Below are positions 46,191 to 57,120 of a DNA stretch of 64,000 bases, piece after piece. Origin of the DNA: Coprinellus micaceus (Eukaryota > Basidiomycota > Agaricomycetes > Agaricales > Psathyrellaceae); NCBI GenBank assembly GCA_951394405.1, contig OX596336.1, positions 1,736,001-1,800,000 of the forward strand, in the 5' to 3' direction. Under the pieces are notes generated by a model, which was not told where the DNA came from, ran no database searches, and was given only the letters and a program-made list of their open reading frames with translations. The position numbers were made by a program, and so were the translations under genes. Position 1 is the stretch's first letter. Each line of letters starts with the position of its first letter.

Positions 46191-47034
46191 TCAGCCATCG
46201 ATGGGATGGTATCCCCTGTTTCCCGCAGCCCATGACGCACCCTTCTCCGCTGCCAAGCCGGTCATACCCACACCCAATGTGACGAGGAAGCTGAGAATCC
46301 ATGCCATAGTGCTGAGGATGTATGCCATACCTATAATTTAGCAGCGTCAGGCTCTACCCATCACGGACCTTTAGGCCGGACCAAAGACGACGCACCAGGC
46401 CTCGCATGCTCAAACGGTGGATACCTATCCTTCTCAAACGAGTCCGTAATCATCGCAAACGCAATGACACCCGTCACAGTTTGCAACATTGTCAGCCCCA
46501 CAAGCGCCCTCCATATTCTCCTCCTCCTCGAGTGGGTCGACATGCCGAACAAGAACGCGAGTGGCGCCACGGCGCTAAACCCAAGCGCCAAGTACTCGAC
46601 GTACCCCGCTCCTGTCCAGGTCGAACAAAACGACCTGTTCTCCTTGTCGCAGCCGTCGTTCGCTTGGGAGGGGAATGGACGGCATTTGTAGTCTCGGTAA
46701 GTGATTTTCCCGTTGTCAGAGTCGTCGTCTCCTCCACCGCCGGTTGGAAGGCGAGTGATGATTAATTCGCAGGCTTTGGTAAGGCCGTAGGAGGTCGTGA
46801 CGGTGGTATGGAGCACATCGGAGTGGGACTTGGTTACTAGCCTGGAGGAGAGCGGCGGTCAAATCGTATCTCCAAGAAAAGCCCAATCCACTCGCCAGTC
46901 TGTCCTCCGAACGGATATGACATTCTACGTGGTACCTCTGAGTCCCACCCCTGATTCGAGGCAACACTTCCACTCACGAACACAAGAGTCAGAAGAATGG
47001 TAAAGAAAGAGATAACGTAGGGTGTCTTCCTCAT
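46191..47034 (-). CDS. Four-transmembrane protein of unknown function
   Basis: It starts at 47034 with MRKTPYVISFFTILLTLVFV (helix 1 or signal anchor). An extracytosolic loop follows, with HTTVTTSYGLTKACEL, several cysteines (CELI, YKCRPF, DGCD, SFCSTW) and a Gly/Asp-rich stretch. Three further helices are VEYLALGFSAVAPLAFLFGM, LTMLQTVTGVIAFAMI and, after an intron near 46330-46390, YILSTMAWILSFLVTLGVG. It ends near GYHPIDG with the stop at 46191-46193. The topology (short N-terminus, large cysteine-containing first loop, four helices) is like claudin/SUR7-type membrane proteins, but I see no defining motif. Function unknown. Confidence 0.65.
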
Positions 47035-47200
47035 CCCTGTACGCTGCTCGAATTAAAAACGAGGTATGTGGAGGGGCAGGAAGCAAGGTGTGGGGAGACT
47101 GCGGTTTCGCGAGCGCCTCGTTTTGAACTTGGGCGCAGTCGAGGAATACATTCGTGTGGGGTAATGACGTCAAAATTCAAATGAAGGGGCAAGAGGGTGC

Positions 47201-47205
47201 AAAAA
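47201..47205 (-). terminator. Pol III terminator (five Ts) after tRNA-His
   Basis: A run of five T residues on the minus strand, one base beyond the tRNA discriminator base. Confidence 0.75.
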
Positions 47206-47206
47206 G

Positions 47207-47288
47207 TGTCCCAGGGAGGATTCGAACTTCCGGCTTCTCGGAGCAGTGGAACCACAACGAGATGATTTAACCACTAATCGACAAGGAC
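47207..47288 (-). tRNA. tRNA-His (GTG) with a 10-nt intron
   Basis: Folds on the minus strand as a complete cloverleaf of 82 nt. The acceptor stem is GTCCTTG/CTGGGAC with one T-T mismatch. The D stem GATT/AATC encloses AGTGGTTA. The anticodon stem TCTCG/CGAGA is perfect. The T loop is TTCGAAT on a 5-bp stem with one A-C mismatch. The anticodon loop is 17 nt and contains TTGTGG. Removing 10 nt after the base 3' of the anticodon leaves a normal 7-nt loop with anticodon GTG. The removed segment contains CCAC, able to pair with GTGG, as is usual in tRNA precursors. The discriminator base is A. A Pol III terminator follows at once. The two stem mismatches leave some chance that it is a diverged copy. 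Confidence 0.75.
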
Positions 47289-47568
47289 AGCTACTCAAGG
47301 AACCGAGTTGGCACATATATGGGGTTGGGCGGGGAGGGCGCGACGGGCGTGTTCGGCGCGCCACTGTGCGGGACCGAGCTGCCAACAAATGTCGGGGGTT
47401 TTATGGAGGTGCTTGTGGGCGCTGCATGACTCCTTGACGAGTTGCATGGTCCTTTGTTCTCTCGCATCTGCAAGACCAGCCTTTTCAGCGACCGGCCGTT
47501 CGTTCTCCAGCTCTAGTTCAAGCCAAAATCTACGCGTTTATCGCTTGATACCCTTGAGAGCGCCCCAT

Positions 47569-49412
47569 ATGCCTGCTACAAGATCCTCAAGTCGTCTAGC
47601 AGCAGTCCAGATCACCTCAAGCACCACCGCCAGCGCCCAGACCGCTGCTGGTCCAAGCGGGGTCAAGCGCAAGTCCACTACCGCGGTAACCTCAAGCACC
47701 GTTGAAAAGAAAGTGAAGAAGTCCAGAACCAAGGGTGGCGCAGACGACTCCGCCACTTCTCAGGGACTCACCGCTCAAGAAGCTAGTTCCGCCCAACAAG
47801 CTTCATCTGCTGTCACTTCTGGTGGACAACCAGAGGAACAGGCTGACGATGAAGATACCCCTGTGCCTGCTACTTTGACTTTTGACTTTGAGCAAGGGCA
47901 AACATACTTGATTAGCATCGACCCTCGGTTCCAGGACTTATTCGACAGGATGCCGTGCCGTCCATTCGAGCATCTCGAACAGGTCCATCCTTTCAGGTAA
48001 ACATCTGCCATTGCACTCCTCCGGATGCGGCGACGTCGGGCTTACACTCGGACCTCGCAGGGCATTAACGATTTCTATTCTGTGAGGCATATACAACTCT
48101 CAATGCAGAACTCGGTATCCTGACTGTTCCGCTCACCCGGCACTAAACTACCCTAGAGGCCAGCAGATCTCTTGGAAGGCTGCCCGCTCCATCACGCATA
48201 AATTTATCAGGCTATACAACCCCAGCATTCCTGAAGGAGTCACGGATGAGTGAATAGCTGCTATGAAGGGCATTGACTCAATGTCCTCCTTGATCGAAGG
48301 TGCTAACCGGACTGGCCAGGTCGCGGGAGCAGGCCATGGAAGTGTTCCCTTCCCCACACAAGGTCGCAACCACGGATGCTGCGGTTCTCCGAACTGCCGG
48401 ATTGAGCGCCAGGAAGGGGGAGTATGGTGAGGAACGTTTGTGTGATCTTCTATTCATGCTGCCTGAACGAGATACGGTTCCATAGTCCTGGATCTTGCGA
48501 AGCGTTTCGCAGATGGTAGATTATCGACCGAGAAACTGCGGTCCGCTACGGATGAAGAACTCGCGAAGATGCTCATAGAAGTCAAAGGCATAGGACAGGT
48601 ATAGGTGATCGGTCCACATCCCAGGTACTTACTGATCCATATCTACAGTGGACCGTGGATATGTTCGCGATCTTTTCGCTCCGGCGTCCAGATATACTAC
48701 CCGTTGGCATGTCTTCTCCCGTGAAGAATAGCGCTCGCAGAAGCTGATGATTCGCCGTCGGTTGCAGGTGATTTGGGCGTCCAGCGTGGCATGGTGCGCT
48801 GGTTCCTCTCACAGCATTCCGCTGCACACCCGTACGCGCTCTCTCCGGAGAAAGTCGGGGGTGTATCAGGCAAGCCCAAGGAGAAATCCAAGGCTACTGC
48901 ATCCTTGAACGCCGATAAAGACACACTCCCGGGGTCGGGAGATGCTGTTAATATGCCGACAGAAGATGGAGACGACGATGTCCTGGAAAGTGTTATCGGA
49001 GAAACTGGTCTTCTGCCGACACCGTTCACACCGTCTATCAAGCAGACACTGAACAAAGCTCCAAAGGAGGTGGTGCCATTACCTGCAGGACTGAGCGTCT
49101 CTGTCCTGAAAAGTCGCCTTGATGGAAAGAAAGTGAAGTAAGTGGCTTCTCGGTCTAATGTCGTATGAAGCAGCGGTAACCTCAGACCCCACCCTCACCA
49201 GGGGTGCATTCTTAACCCCGCAAGAAATGACGGACCTAACGGAGAGTTGGAGGCCGTATAGAAGCCTTGGTATGTTGCCCCCTTATCCTTTCAAATCGAG
49301 GCATGCTAAAAAATCGATGGTTTTGCCTGGTATGGGATGCTTCGTGATCTATCGCGATTCTATTGTTTGCAGGTGTCTACTACATGTGGTCCCTTGCTAG
49401 CCCGACCGAGTA
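47569..49412 (+). CDS. MAG1: DNA-3-methyladenine glycosylase (AlkA/Mag1, HhH-GPD family)
   Basis: Base-excision repair enzyme that removes alkylated purines. It starts MPATRSSSRLAAVQ with a basic, Ser/Thr-rich N-terminus that may direct it to the nucleus (VKRKS, EKKVKKSRTK). The catalytic domain starts at PFRALTISILGQQISWKAAR. The helix-hairpin-helix is VKGIGQWTVDMF, and the catalytic Asp lies in PVGDLGVQRGM. After the Gly-Val-Gln stretch comes an unusually long Ser/Asp-rich insertion (about 90 residues, 48850-49140). The last helix is LTESWRPYRSLGVYYMW, with a TAG stop at 49410-49412. Introns are short, including one just before GVYYMW. It lies close to the tRNA-His gene, which is on the opposite strand. 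Confidence 0.88.
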
Positions 49413-49852
49413 GGCTGGGTGCAGCCTCCTGCCCGGTGATTCCGTATATCTACCTGCTCGAGCTACCCAGGTTGTTACTCGAACAAATCTAGCCTAATCC
49501 ATTGGTTGAGCCAGTATGGCCTGCACACGCCGCCTATTGATCGGGCCACGGCGGGATCCCAATAAGGAAACGGACCCCCTCTCTGTGTTCCGTCCTCTCG
49601 GAACAGTCGAGCACCACGGAGCGCCACGCTGTGCCCGTGAATATCCTTGAGCATGGACCACAACAACCCTCGCAGCTCTTTCCCTCTTGTTGTCTTGTAG
49701 ACGCCTCTTCGCTGGCACCCCTTATGAACGCGCCGTCGTTTCAGACGCTGAGCAGGCCAATTCCAGACTCTACAGACATCTGCCTCCTCTCTCCTCTCTC
49801 TCGCTCACAAGAGTGCATAAAAGGCATCTCTCCGTCAACAAAGGCTTCCAGA
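49413..49852. other. Intergenic region and leader of the kinase gene
   Basis: The kinase reading frame remains open upstream to 49631, so an earlier start is possible. Nothing else recognised. Confidence 0.4.
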
Positions 49853-51475
49853 ATGTCTCGCAGCAGCTCTGGCACTGCTTCTATAAAAACCGGGGATGAG
49901 GCAGCCCAAACGACGCCTACAGCCTGCGATCGCCAATCGCCAAAAAGGATCGGCTCTTCTTCCACTGGCAGTTCCGCCGAGATATTTTCCTTATCCACGA
50001 CGCTTCCTCCCTTTCACACCCTCCTTTCGAATTATCCGCACCGTCGAGACATAAACTCTCGAGCCCGCAGAACCAGGAACGTAACCCCAAGTTCCTCCGC
50101 CACCACGACCTACCATTCCAGCGAGGACGAAGGCGACCCCATGCAACACGCTGTGCCAACGCAGTCTCCAACGACTGCTTCTCCCTCGGCCAAGGGCGGG
50201 TTCTCCATCTTCAGCAACTATGGCCTCAACGGGCGAAACTACTCTTCACACTTCCCCGAGGGCCACCAATTGATGTCCGACTTCGTCGATGCCTACCAGC
50301 TCGAGGACGAGCTAGGCGCCGGAGGCTACAGCTTCGTGATGACTGCGAGGGACCGATTCGACGGCTACGAGGTTGCGGTCAAGTTCATCATCAAGGACAA
50401 GGTGCCCGAGCACTGTTGGATCAACGATTCCGCCTATGGCAAGCTCCCCATGGAGGTCGTCATCCTCAGCTATGTTAACCATGACAACATCGTCAAGTGC
50501 CTGGACGTGTACGAGGATTGTCTGTACTTTTATCTTGTGCGTTCTGGCCTTCACGCCCTTTGTTGAAGTGTGCTAACGTCGTCATACAGGTGCAGGAGCT
50601 TCACGGCTCTCCATGGGACAGGGCGGACGGCGTCGCGCTCGGCTGCACATGGTCTCCCGCCAACAGCGGGGGCTCAACCTCATCTTCATCCCTCGCGACC
50701 CCATCTCTGTCCCCTTCTGCATCCGTAACGTCACTTGTCAACAACGAACCCCGCACCCCACCCCATGTCTATCCTCCTTTACCCGTGGCTGTTCCAGACG
50801 AGTCTGACACCTCGGAGGATGCTTGGAACGGCCCCACATCCAAGGACGTCTGTCAGAAGGAACCTCATCGGAGGCCCTCATATGACCTGTTCGAGTGCAT
50901 TGAGCAGTCGGAGCAGAAGCGACTGAGCGAGCAGCAGGCGAGATACGTGTTCGGACAAGTAGTGGATGCTGTCCACTACCTGGATAGCCTGGGGATCGTC
51001 CACCGCGATATCAAGGATGAGAACGTCGTCATCGACCAGAATCTCAAGGTGTGTAGTCCACTAGTTAGACCGATATCCAGTCACTGACTCGGTTTTTCAG
51101 ATTAAACTCATTGACTTTGGCAGCGCAACGATATCTGATCCGGGGCACCCTGCCCCCGAATACGAGCAGTTCTTCGGGACAGCCGCATACGCCTCCTCCG
51201 AGATTCTCCTCAAGAAGAAGTACAAAGCCGCTCCGGCCGAGATTTGGACCCTGGGGGTGCTGTTGTCGTACCTTCTTGCCGGTGTTTCCCCGTTTCCCAC
51301 TGTCCGGGACGCAGTCGAGGGAAGAATATTCCTCTCGGAATCTCTTGGGTTCAAGCCATCCGAGGGTGCGCTTGACCTGATGCGCAAGTGCCTTGACCCC
51401 GACCCAGAGACTCGCATTCACATCAACGATATCAAGACGCATACATGGCTTTGCGGGCAGCAGGCTCTCCCCTGA
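49853..51475 (+). CDS. Ser/Thr protein kinase, PAS-kinase (PSK)-like catalytic domain
   Basis: The chosen start gives MSRSSSGTASIKTGDEA; the frame is also open to an ATG at 49631. A disordered N-terminus of about 140 residues precedes the kinase domain: LGAGGYSFVMTA (Gly loop), VAVKFIIK (Lys), VNHDNIVKCLDVYED, the hinge region VQELHGS, DLFECIEQSEQK, VHRDIKDENVVID (catalytic loop), KLIDFGSA, GTAAYASSEIL and EIWTLGVLLSYLL. It ends HTWLCGQQALP at TGA 51473-51475. HGS-DLF, RDIKDENVVID and the E-I/M-W-LG form are typical of PAS kinases, which control sugar flux and glycogen. No PAS domain is visible. About 86 Ser/Pro-rich residues interrupt the hinge between HGSPW and YDLFE. Introns fall near 50536 and just after 51050. 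Confidence 0.82.
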
Positions 51476-51901
51476 ATCCAATCCTTCGTCTGTCTAAATT
51501 ATTGGCAGCATCGGTTCTCTTGCATACACCACACACTGTAGTATATCATTCATCCCCCACTGTATTTTCTACCGGCATTTCTCTGGATTCTTTTTTCTAG
51601 CATTTCAGTACCATCCCCCCCACTCTTCTTAGCACTTTCCCCTTGTCATTTGGTCGATTTGTACATCCATCTGGTCGTTACAGCCTAGTAGTATACCTCA
51701 CTTGGAATTGGATGCACTGTTGGTCGCCCTCCCGCTCATGTGTCGCACAACTGAACGAGGCCTTGGGGCTCACCAAGTGGGTGTGTCCAATCAGCGTTCT
51801 CCAAAAACTGAAATGGGCATCATTGGCTAAGCATCACCGGTTTTGGCCTCTCCGCGTTGACACAGGACTGAATGCTCATTCGTTCCTCGCCCTAATCTAC
51901 C
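51476..51901. other. Intergenic region
   Basis: T-rich 3' flank of the kinase gene and promoter of the NDUFS7 gene. No feature seen. Confidence 0.4.
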
Positions 51902-52976
51902 ATGTCTCTGGCACTCAAAACGGCTGGTGCGTCGTGAAAAGAGTTGAATCAAAGCTCGAGCTGACCAGAAACAGTTGTAAACGCTTCTAGGCGGACAGTC
52001 TGCCACCAAGCGGCCGTGCTGCCAGGTAAGGCGCTCGGTAAACTCGAACAACTTTTGGTATCATATTGAAGCTCTTCCGTTCCAAGGTCTTCGTTCCCTC
52101 CACACTTCCAAGCCTGTTGCAGCAGAGCCACCACCACAGGCGTCGCCATCCTACGCCCCTCCTAAGCCGTATACTGAAATTGCTCAGCAAGGTTCGAACC
52201 AGCTCAGCTTGGAGACGCCGAAGAACAATGCTGGTATGCTCGCTTCGTGGCTGGGTCCTCCACAAGACGCTCAATTGGGTTGGCAGAGTATGTTTTGTCT
52301 ACGCTCGACAAGGTGGCGAACTGGGCTCGCCAGGGGTCCATGTGGCCTATGACTTTCGGTGCGTGGTCTCCAGCGTCGGAAGTGTGGGGGGTGTCGGCTT
52401 ACAGTGTATCTAGGTCTTGCCTGCTGTGCCGTCGAGATGATGCACATGGCCGCCGCTCGCTATGACCAGGATCGTTTGGGTGTCGTCTTCCGTGCCAGTC
52501 CCCGTCAGAGTGATATCATGATTGTCGCTGGTACCTTGACGAACAAGATGGCTCCCGCTCTCCGCAAAGTTTACGACCAGATGCCGGAACCCCGTACGTC
52601 CCTCTCGGAATGCAAGCCCAAGGCGAATTCGATCAATTGACGTGTCTCCTATTCAGGATGGGTGATTTCTATGGGCTCATGCGCGAACGGAGGAGGTTAC
52701 TATCACTACTCATACTCCGTTGTCCGGGGTTGCGATCGTACGTTGCGACAGAAGCCTAACCACCATTCCGGTGTCTTGACCGCCTTTTGCAGGTATCGTT
52801 CCCGTCGACATTTACGTCCCTGGTTGCCCTCCGACAGCAGAGGCCTTGTTGTTTGGCATGCTGCAGCTGCAACGGAAGATGCGTCGCAGTCGCAAGGGTG
52901 TTCTCTGGTGTGTATAGTTCTCCTAGCCTCTCCGCCACCCTGCCTGACCGCCTCGATTTCTAGGTACCGCAAGTGA
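51902..52976 (+). CDS. NDUFS7: NADH:ubiquinone oxidoreductase 20 kDa subunit (PSST/NDUFS7)
   Basis: Mitochondrial complex I subunit that holds iron-sulfur cluster N2 next to the quinone site. The N-terminal targeting sequence is [17 protein letters not shown], followed by a Pro-rich linker. The mature part starts near [20 protein letters not shown], then [58 protein letters not shown] and [14 protein letters not shown]. The four N2 ligands (CC, SC, GC) are present. The final exon supplies the last residues after VLW (Y-R-K) and TGA at 52974-52976. Six or so short introns include one near 51935 after only 33 coding nt. Confidence 0.95.
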
Positions 52977-53355
52977 TGGGGGTTGCACGTAATTACTATA
53001 CATTTTGGTTGAGCGACCGTATCTTAGGTAGATGGTGATGCCCGTAGAATTCCATTCGTTTGAGGCACAGTGTGAACTCGGTGTGAAACGCCTGGACTCT
53101 GGGTGTGAAATCAGGTGGACAGGATCCTATTAGGCTGTCAGATCAGGCGGCCCTTGCAACTTGAATGCTGCACAATTTGTCACCCATTTATTCGTCGTTC
53201 CTTCCAACGTTCTTCCTTTCTCTCCTCTGCGACGCCTGCTCGCTGGCGCCCACAGCGCGCAACGCTATTTAGTCGCCGACCAGCCTTTTCGCCGACGTTC
53301 GCAAGGCCATCAATCTGTTTACGACACGTTCCTTGCTTCTCTTTCCAGAGCCCCC
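52977..53355. other. Intergenic region
   Basis: 3' flank and promoter. The next frame is open from 53161, so a longer N-terminus for the following gene cannot be excluded. Confidence 0.4.
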
Positions 53356-56300
53356 ATGGCTGCTGTTCTTCAAAACTCCCCAGGGCCAGATGCCGGTTCC
53401 GCCGTCCATGCAAGTCTGTACCCAAGAAGTTTTATGACAGAATTCGACCTCCAGGACAACCGTTACCCCTCCATTTCTGGGCGCCCAAAGTCAAACCAGT
53501 CGAACCGGGGGCGCAACGTCTCGTCCTCGCCCGTTGAGATGGGATATTTTGACCGACCGACAAGTGCCAGCGGTGCAACCCCGAGCAGGAGATCCTCGGG
53601 GCAAGTGGACGATGCACCATTACGGAGCCCTGACTTGCGACTGGAACCGGTAGAGCGTGTAGCGTCGAGAAGCGCCCGCTCCGCTGATACGCTCTCCAAG
53701 CCAACCAACACTTCTCAAAGTCAAGATACCCAGTCCTACCCTTCGCAGGAGGAGCCGCCACGTCGAGAACTCGCCCCCCGTTTTCGCAACCAGGACAGTC
53801 TCGCCGCACAGTCCAACTTCAACGGACCGGATTCTCGCCCACGCTCATACCCAGAAGAGGCGTCAATGAGGACCAACATCCCACAACCTCTCCGACTCAA
53901 CGGAGCCATGGATAGGCCCTTGTCCATGGTTCCGAATACTCCGCGCCATCCGGACGTTGTTGTCGCATCGACTTCCTCCCAATCACCCGGTGGCCAGCTC
54001 AACCCCATCATGCCCCTATCGGCCTCCCCCAACTACAACCCACCCATTGCCCCTAGGAACAGAACATATCCCCAGCAACCCACATATATCAACGCGCAAA
54101 ATATGTCTAACCCAGTTAACGCCGTCTATACGCCTGTGGCCCCTCCACAGGAGGAGGTTTGCTTGGAATGCGCCATGCGGGATCAGGACATGGCCGACGT
54201 TGACGTAACTTCTGCCGGTATCTGGGAGAGGGCCAGCGACGCTCAGTACGAGGAGCTTAGACATCGAGAGCTGGAAGAGGAGGGTAGCGGGATCGAGCCT
54301 GACGAGAAGCGTCCCCGGTATAGAGGTGGCAGGCTGACGGAACAAAATCTCAAGCTATGGCTAAGCATCGTGAGTGTTATTCTTGTCTTCCCTTCCAAAT
54401 GTCGTGTTTCTGACATGTCTGAAGAATCCTCGGGAGCCTGCTTCTCGAATGCAAACTTTGACGAATTATGTTCGGTCTCAACGTGCTTTGCTGGAGGCAG
54501 AGGCCCTCGCCCATGCAAAAGCGATGAAGGAGGCCGCTCAGCTGGACAGCAGGATGCGTGATACATATTCCCAGCTTCGGCGCTCAGCATACGATGTTGG
54601 AAGCAGTTCGACACCTGTCGACGACACCGGAGCGCTTCGTATCAAACCTCCTACGACACCGACTTCCCCGTATCACACCCACACTAGGTCACAATCTCGC
54701 GAAGTTACCCTCCTCGAAAATGGCATGATCGTCGAGCACGTTGATGTTCGCAAGGAGGAAAGAGAGGCACGAGAACGCCGTCGCAAAGAGGAGAGAAGGG
54801 CACGGAAGCCATCCCGGAGCTCAGTCATGGACGCTTCTATTATCTCCGCCAACAGTGGTGGACCACTGACTGATGGAGGCCTCAAACCATACTCTGCATA
54901 TTCTCATGGTTCGGCTCGACCACTGAGCGAGCTTACACCCCAAGACCGTCCCGACTTACCCAGAGCATATTCGCAAGCCTCATTCTCGGATGTACATTCC
55001 TTAGGATCGACGTCTCCTCGAAGACCCAAGTTCTTTGGCATGCGCAACCTTAGCACTGGTTGGCGATCACAGGATAGCCTCGCCCCAAGCTACGCACCAT
55101 CTGGAATGTCTGGGAGTATGGTGGACATGCAGTGCGTACCTGAGGTTTTGTGGCCATTTCTCGTCTTACTGATTTCTTTGCAGCGTTGCGCTACAGCGAG
55201 AAGATAGGCGCCGGACGGTAGTTGGGGCCAATACCAATGGCTCTCGCCTAAGCACGTTCTTCTCCGGTCCAGATCCAGTTGCAGAGGAGAAAGCGAAAAA
55301 GAAGAAGAGCGGGCTCATCAAATGGTGGCAGAAGGTCACAGGTTCAAACAGGCCAGATTCACAAACCCGTAACCAACCCACAGACGATGACCTACCACTG
55401 GCACCCCCACCACCATTGTCATATCTTGTCAATCGTAGTTCCGCCGAGGTGCATGTCAACGGCAGACACAACTCGACACCTTCTGTTCCGTCTGCCGCTT
55501 CGCCCAAGTTTGGTCAGTCGATGACCGTGTCATCCCCCACGTCACAAACACCACCGTCGCCCAACCGCGATGCGGAGACTTCGGATGTGCGGACGGTCAA
55601 CGGATACGACGATTCGGATAGACGGACGGAAAGGACAGATGATGCAAGGAGTCGATCCGGAGATTGGAAGGTACATTCCGTTGCCTCCGAGCCCAACCTT
55701 CGCCACGCTGCTTCTGCAAATCAGGAGCCGCCACCCCCAGTGCCTCCCCTGCCTGAGAGTCGCCGCTCCGTGAACGGAATCGCCCGAGAAAAGTCATTGC
55801 CGCCCATTCCAAGGGATGAGGCTCCTGCCGTTCCTACTGTTGCTGACCGGCCAATGACGATGTACACCTATGATCCTCGCACCCTCCCTCCCGGTACCCG
55901 TGCTCCCCACGACTTCCTTCCCCCCAACGCTGCTTTCCGGACCGCAGACAACCGAAGACAATCTTTCGGTGGCATGACCTCTCGACCAGAAATGAGCCAA
56001 ACCTTGCCGCCTTTCAGCATCCGGCAGTCAACATTCAGCCCTCAATACGACGAGTTTGGACGGTCTCACGGATCGTTCAACCCTGTTGATCACCTCGATG
56101 ACGATCGTTTGCGTACGACTTCGCCCCAGGCATCGGCGACGACGAAGCGCAAAAGCAAGTTCGGATTCGCCGCTTTTCTGGGGAAGAAGACTACCAAGGA
56201 GTCGGAAAATTCCTCACATCATGGTGCTCAGCCGTTCCCCGTGATGCAGGGGAGTTATGAGACGGGTACCCAGGCGAGTCGCATGTCTGTGGTGTCTAGG

Positions 56301-56393
56301 AAACCGTTGGACGAGCTCGTAGCTCAAGACCCAGAGTTCGTCGCTTATCGGTATCCTTCCACTGAACAACGGCTTGATCTCCTCAAGTAATTG
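53356..56393 (+). CDS. Large disordered fungal protein with conserved Cys/helical block
   Basis: It starts MAAVLQNSPGPDAGSAV. About 300 Ser/Pro/Arg-rich residues precede the only clearly ordered region: VCLECAMRDQDMADVDVT, then GIWERASDAQYEEL, GRLTEQNLKLWLSI and, across an intron near 54370-54424, NPREPASRMQTLTNYVRSQ. This block is conserved in fungal proteins of unknown role. After it come a charged coiled coil (KEEREARERRRKEERRAR), a second intron near 55131-55182 and a long disordered tail with polyproline stretches (PPPPVPPLPES). The protein ends near YRYPSTEQRLDLLK at a stop near 56390. Polyproline and basic clusters suggest a scaffold with SH3/WW partners, but that is inference. Confidence 0.72.
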
Positions 56394-57120
56394 AGCTTTT
56401 TTCGGACGTTCATTCACATTCATTTCCATGGCATTACTATTCCCTTCTTTTCTGTTCCTCTCCTCCGGATCCCTCCCTTCCATGACATGCAGTCCTCTTG
56501 GCTTAGCCGTCGACTCGTTTGGACTCCTCTACGTTTCGCAAACTCTTTGAACCTTGGAAGCTTCTCTTGGCTGCGCGCCCTTCCACCTTTTTGTCTTCCG
56601 AATCATTGACACTCCTATATATCGCATTCGCTCACTACGTTCTTTTTTAAGTCCTCTTTCCTTCTCACCTTCTGAAGTACCTCCCGGGTTCCTTCGTGGG
56701 CCCACTTGGTTGACATACTCCCATTCGCACTCCGTCTTACCCAAATTTTGCTTTCGACGATCTCTCTTATATACCAATAACGGACTTAATCACGTCGCAC
56801 GCGCCAATTCTCGTATTAGCACTTTAGCAGTAGCCCCCTCCTCTCTCTCTCCTCTCATCGCATTTTTTAATCGTGTAATCATGCTCGGTATCACAGTATG
56901 CTCAGGGACTTTGGCCATGGTATGGTTGTTTGAACGCGTGAGGTCGGTCACCGTTGTGGCGCTTTGTGTGATGGGTGCTTGGATCTTGACAGGTGTAGCG
57001 CTATTTTTGGACGCTGTCAAAGCCTACCATTCGAGTGGTTCATTCTCTTGCCTCATCCTCTCTTCTCCCTCCCGCTTGCCGAAGCATCAGCCCCAGCATA
57101 TTCTCTGTACTCCTATAACT
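56394..57120. other. Intergenic region upstream of MND1
   Basis: T- and C-rich. A 202-codon open frame (56554-57162) crosses into MND1 and has no recognisable protein content, so I do not call it. Presumed 3' flank of the previous gene and the MND1 promoter. Confidence 0.4.
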
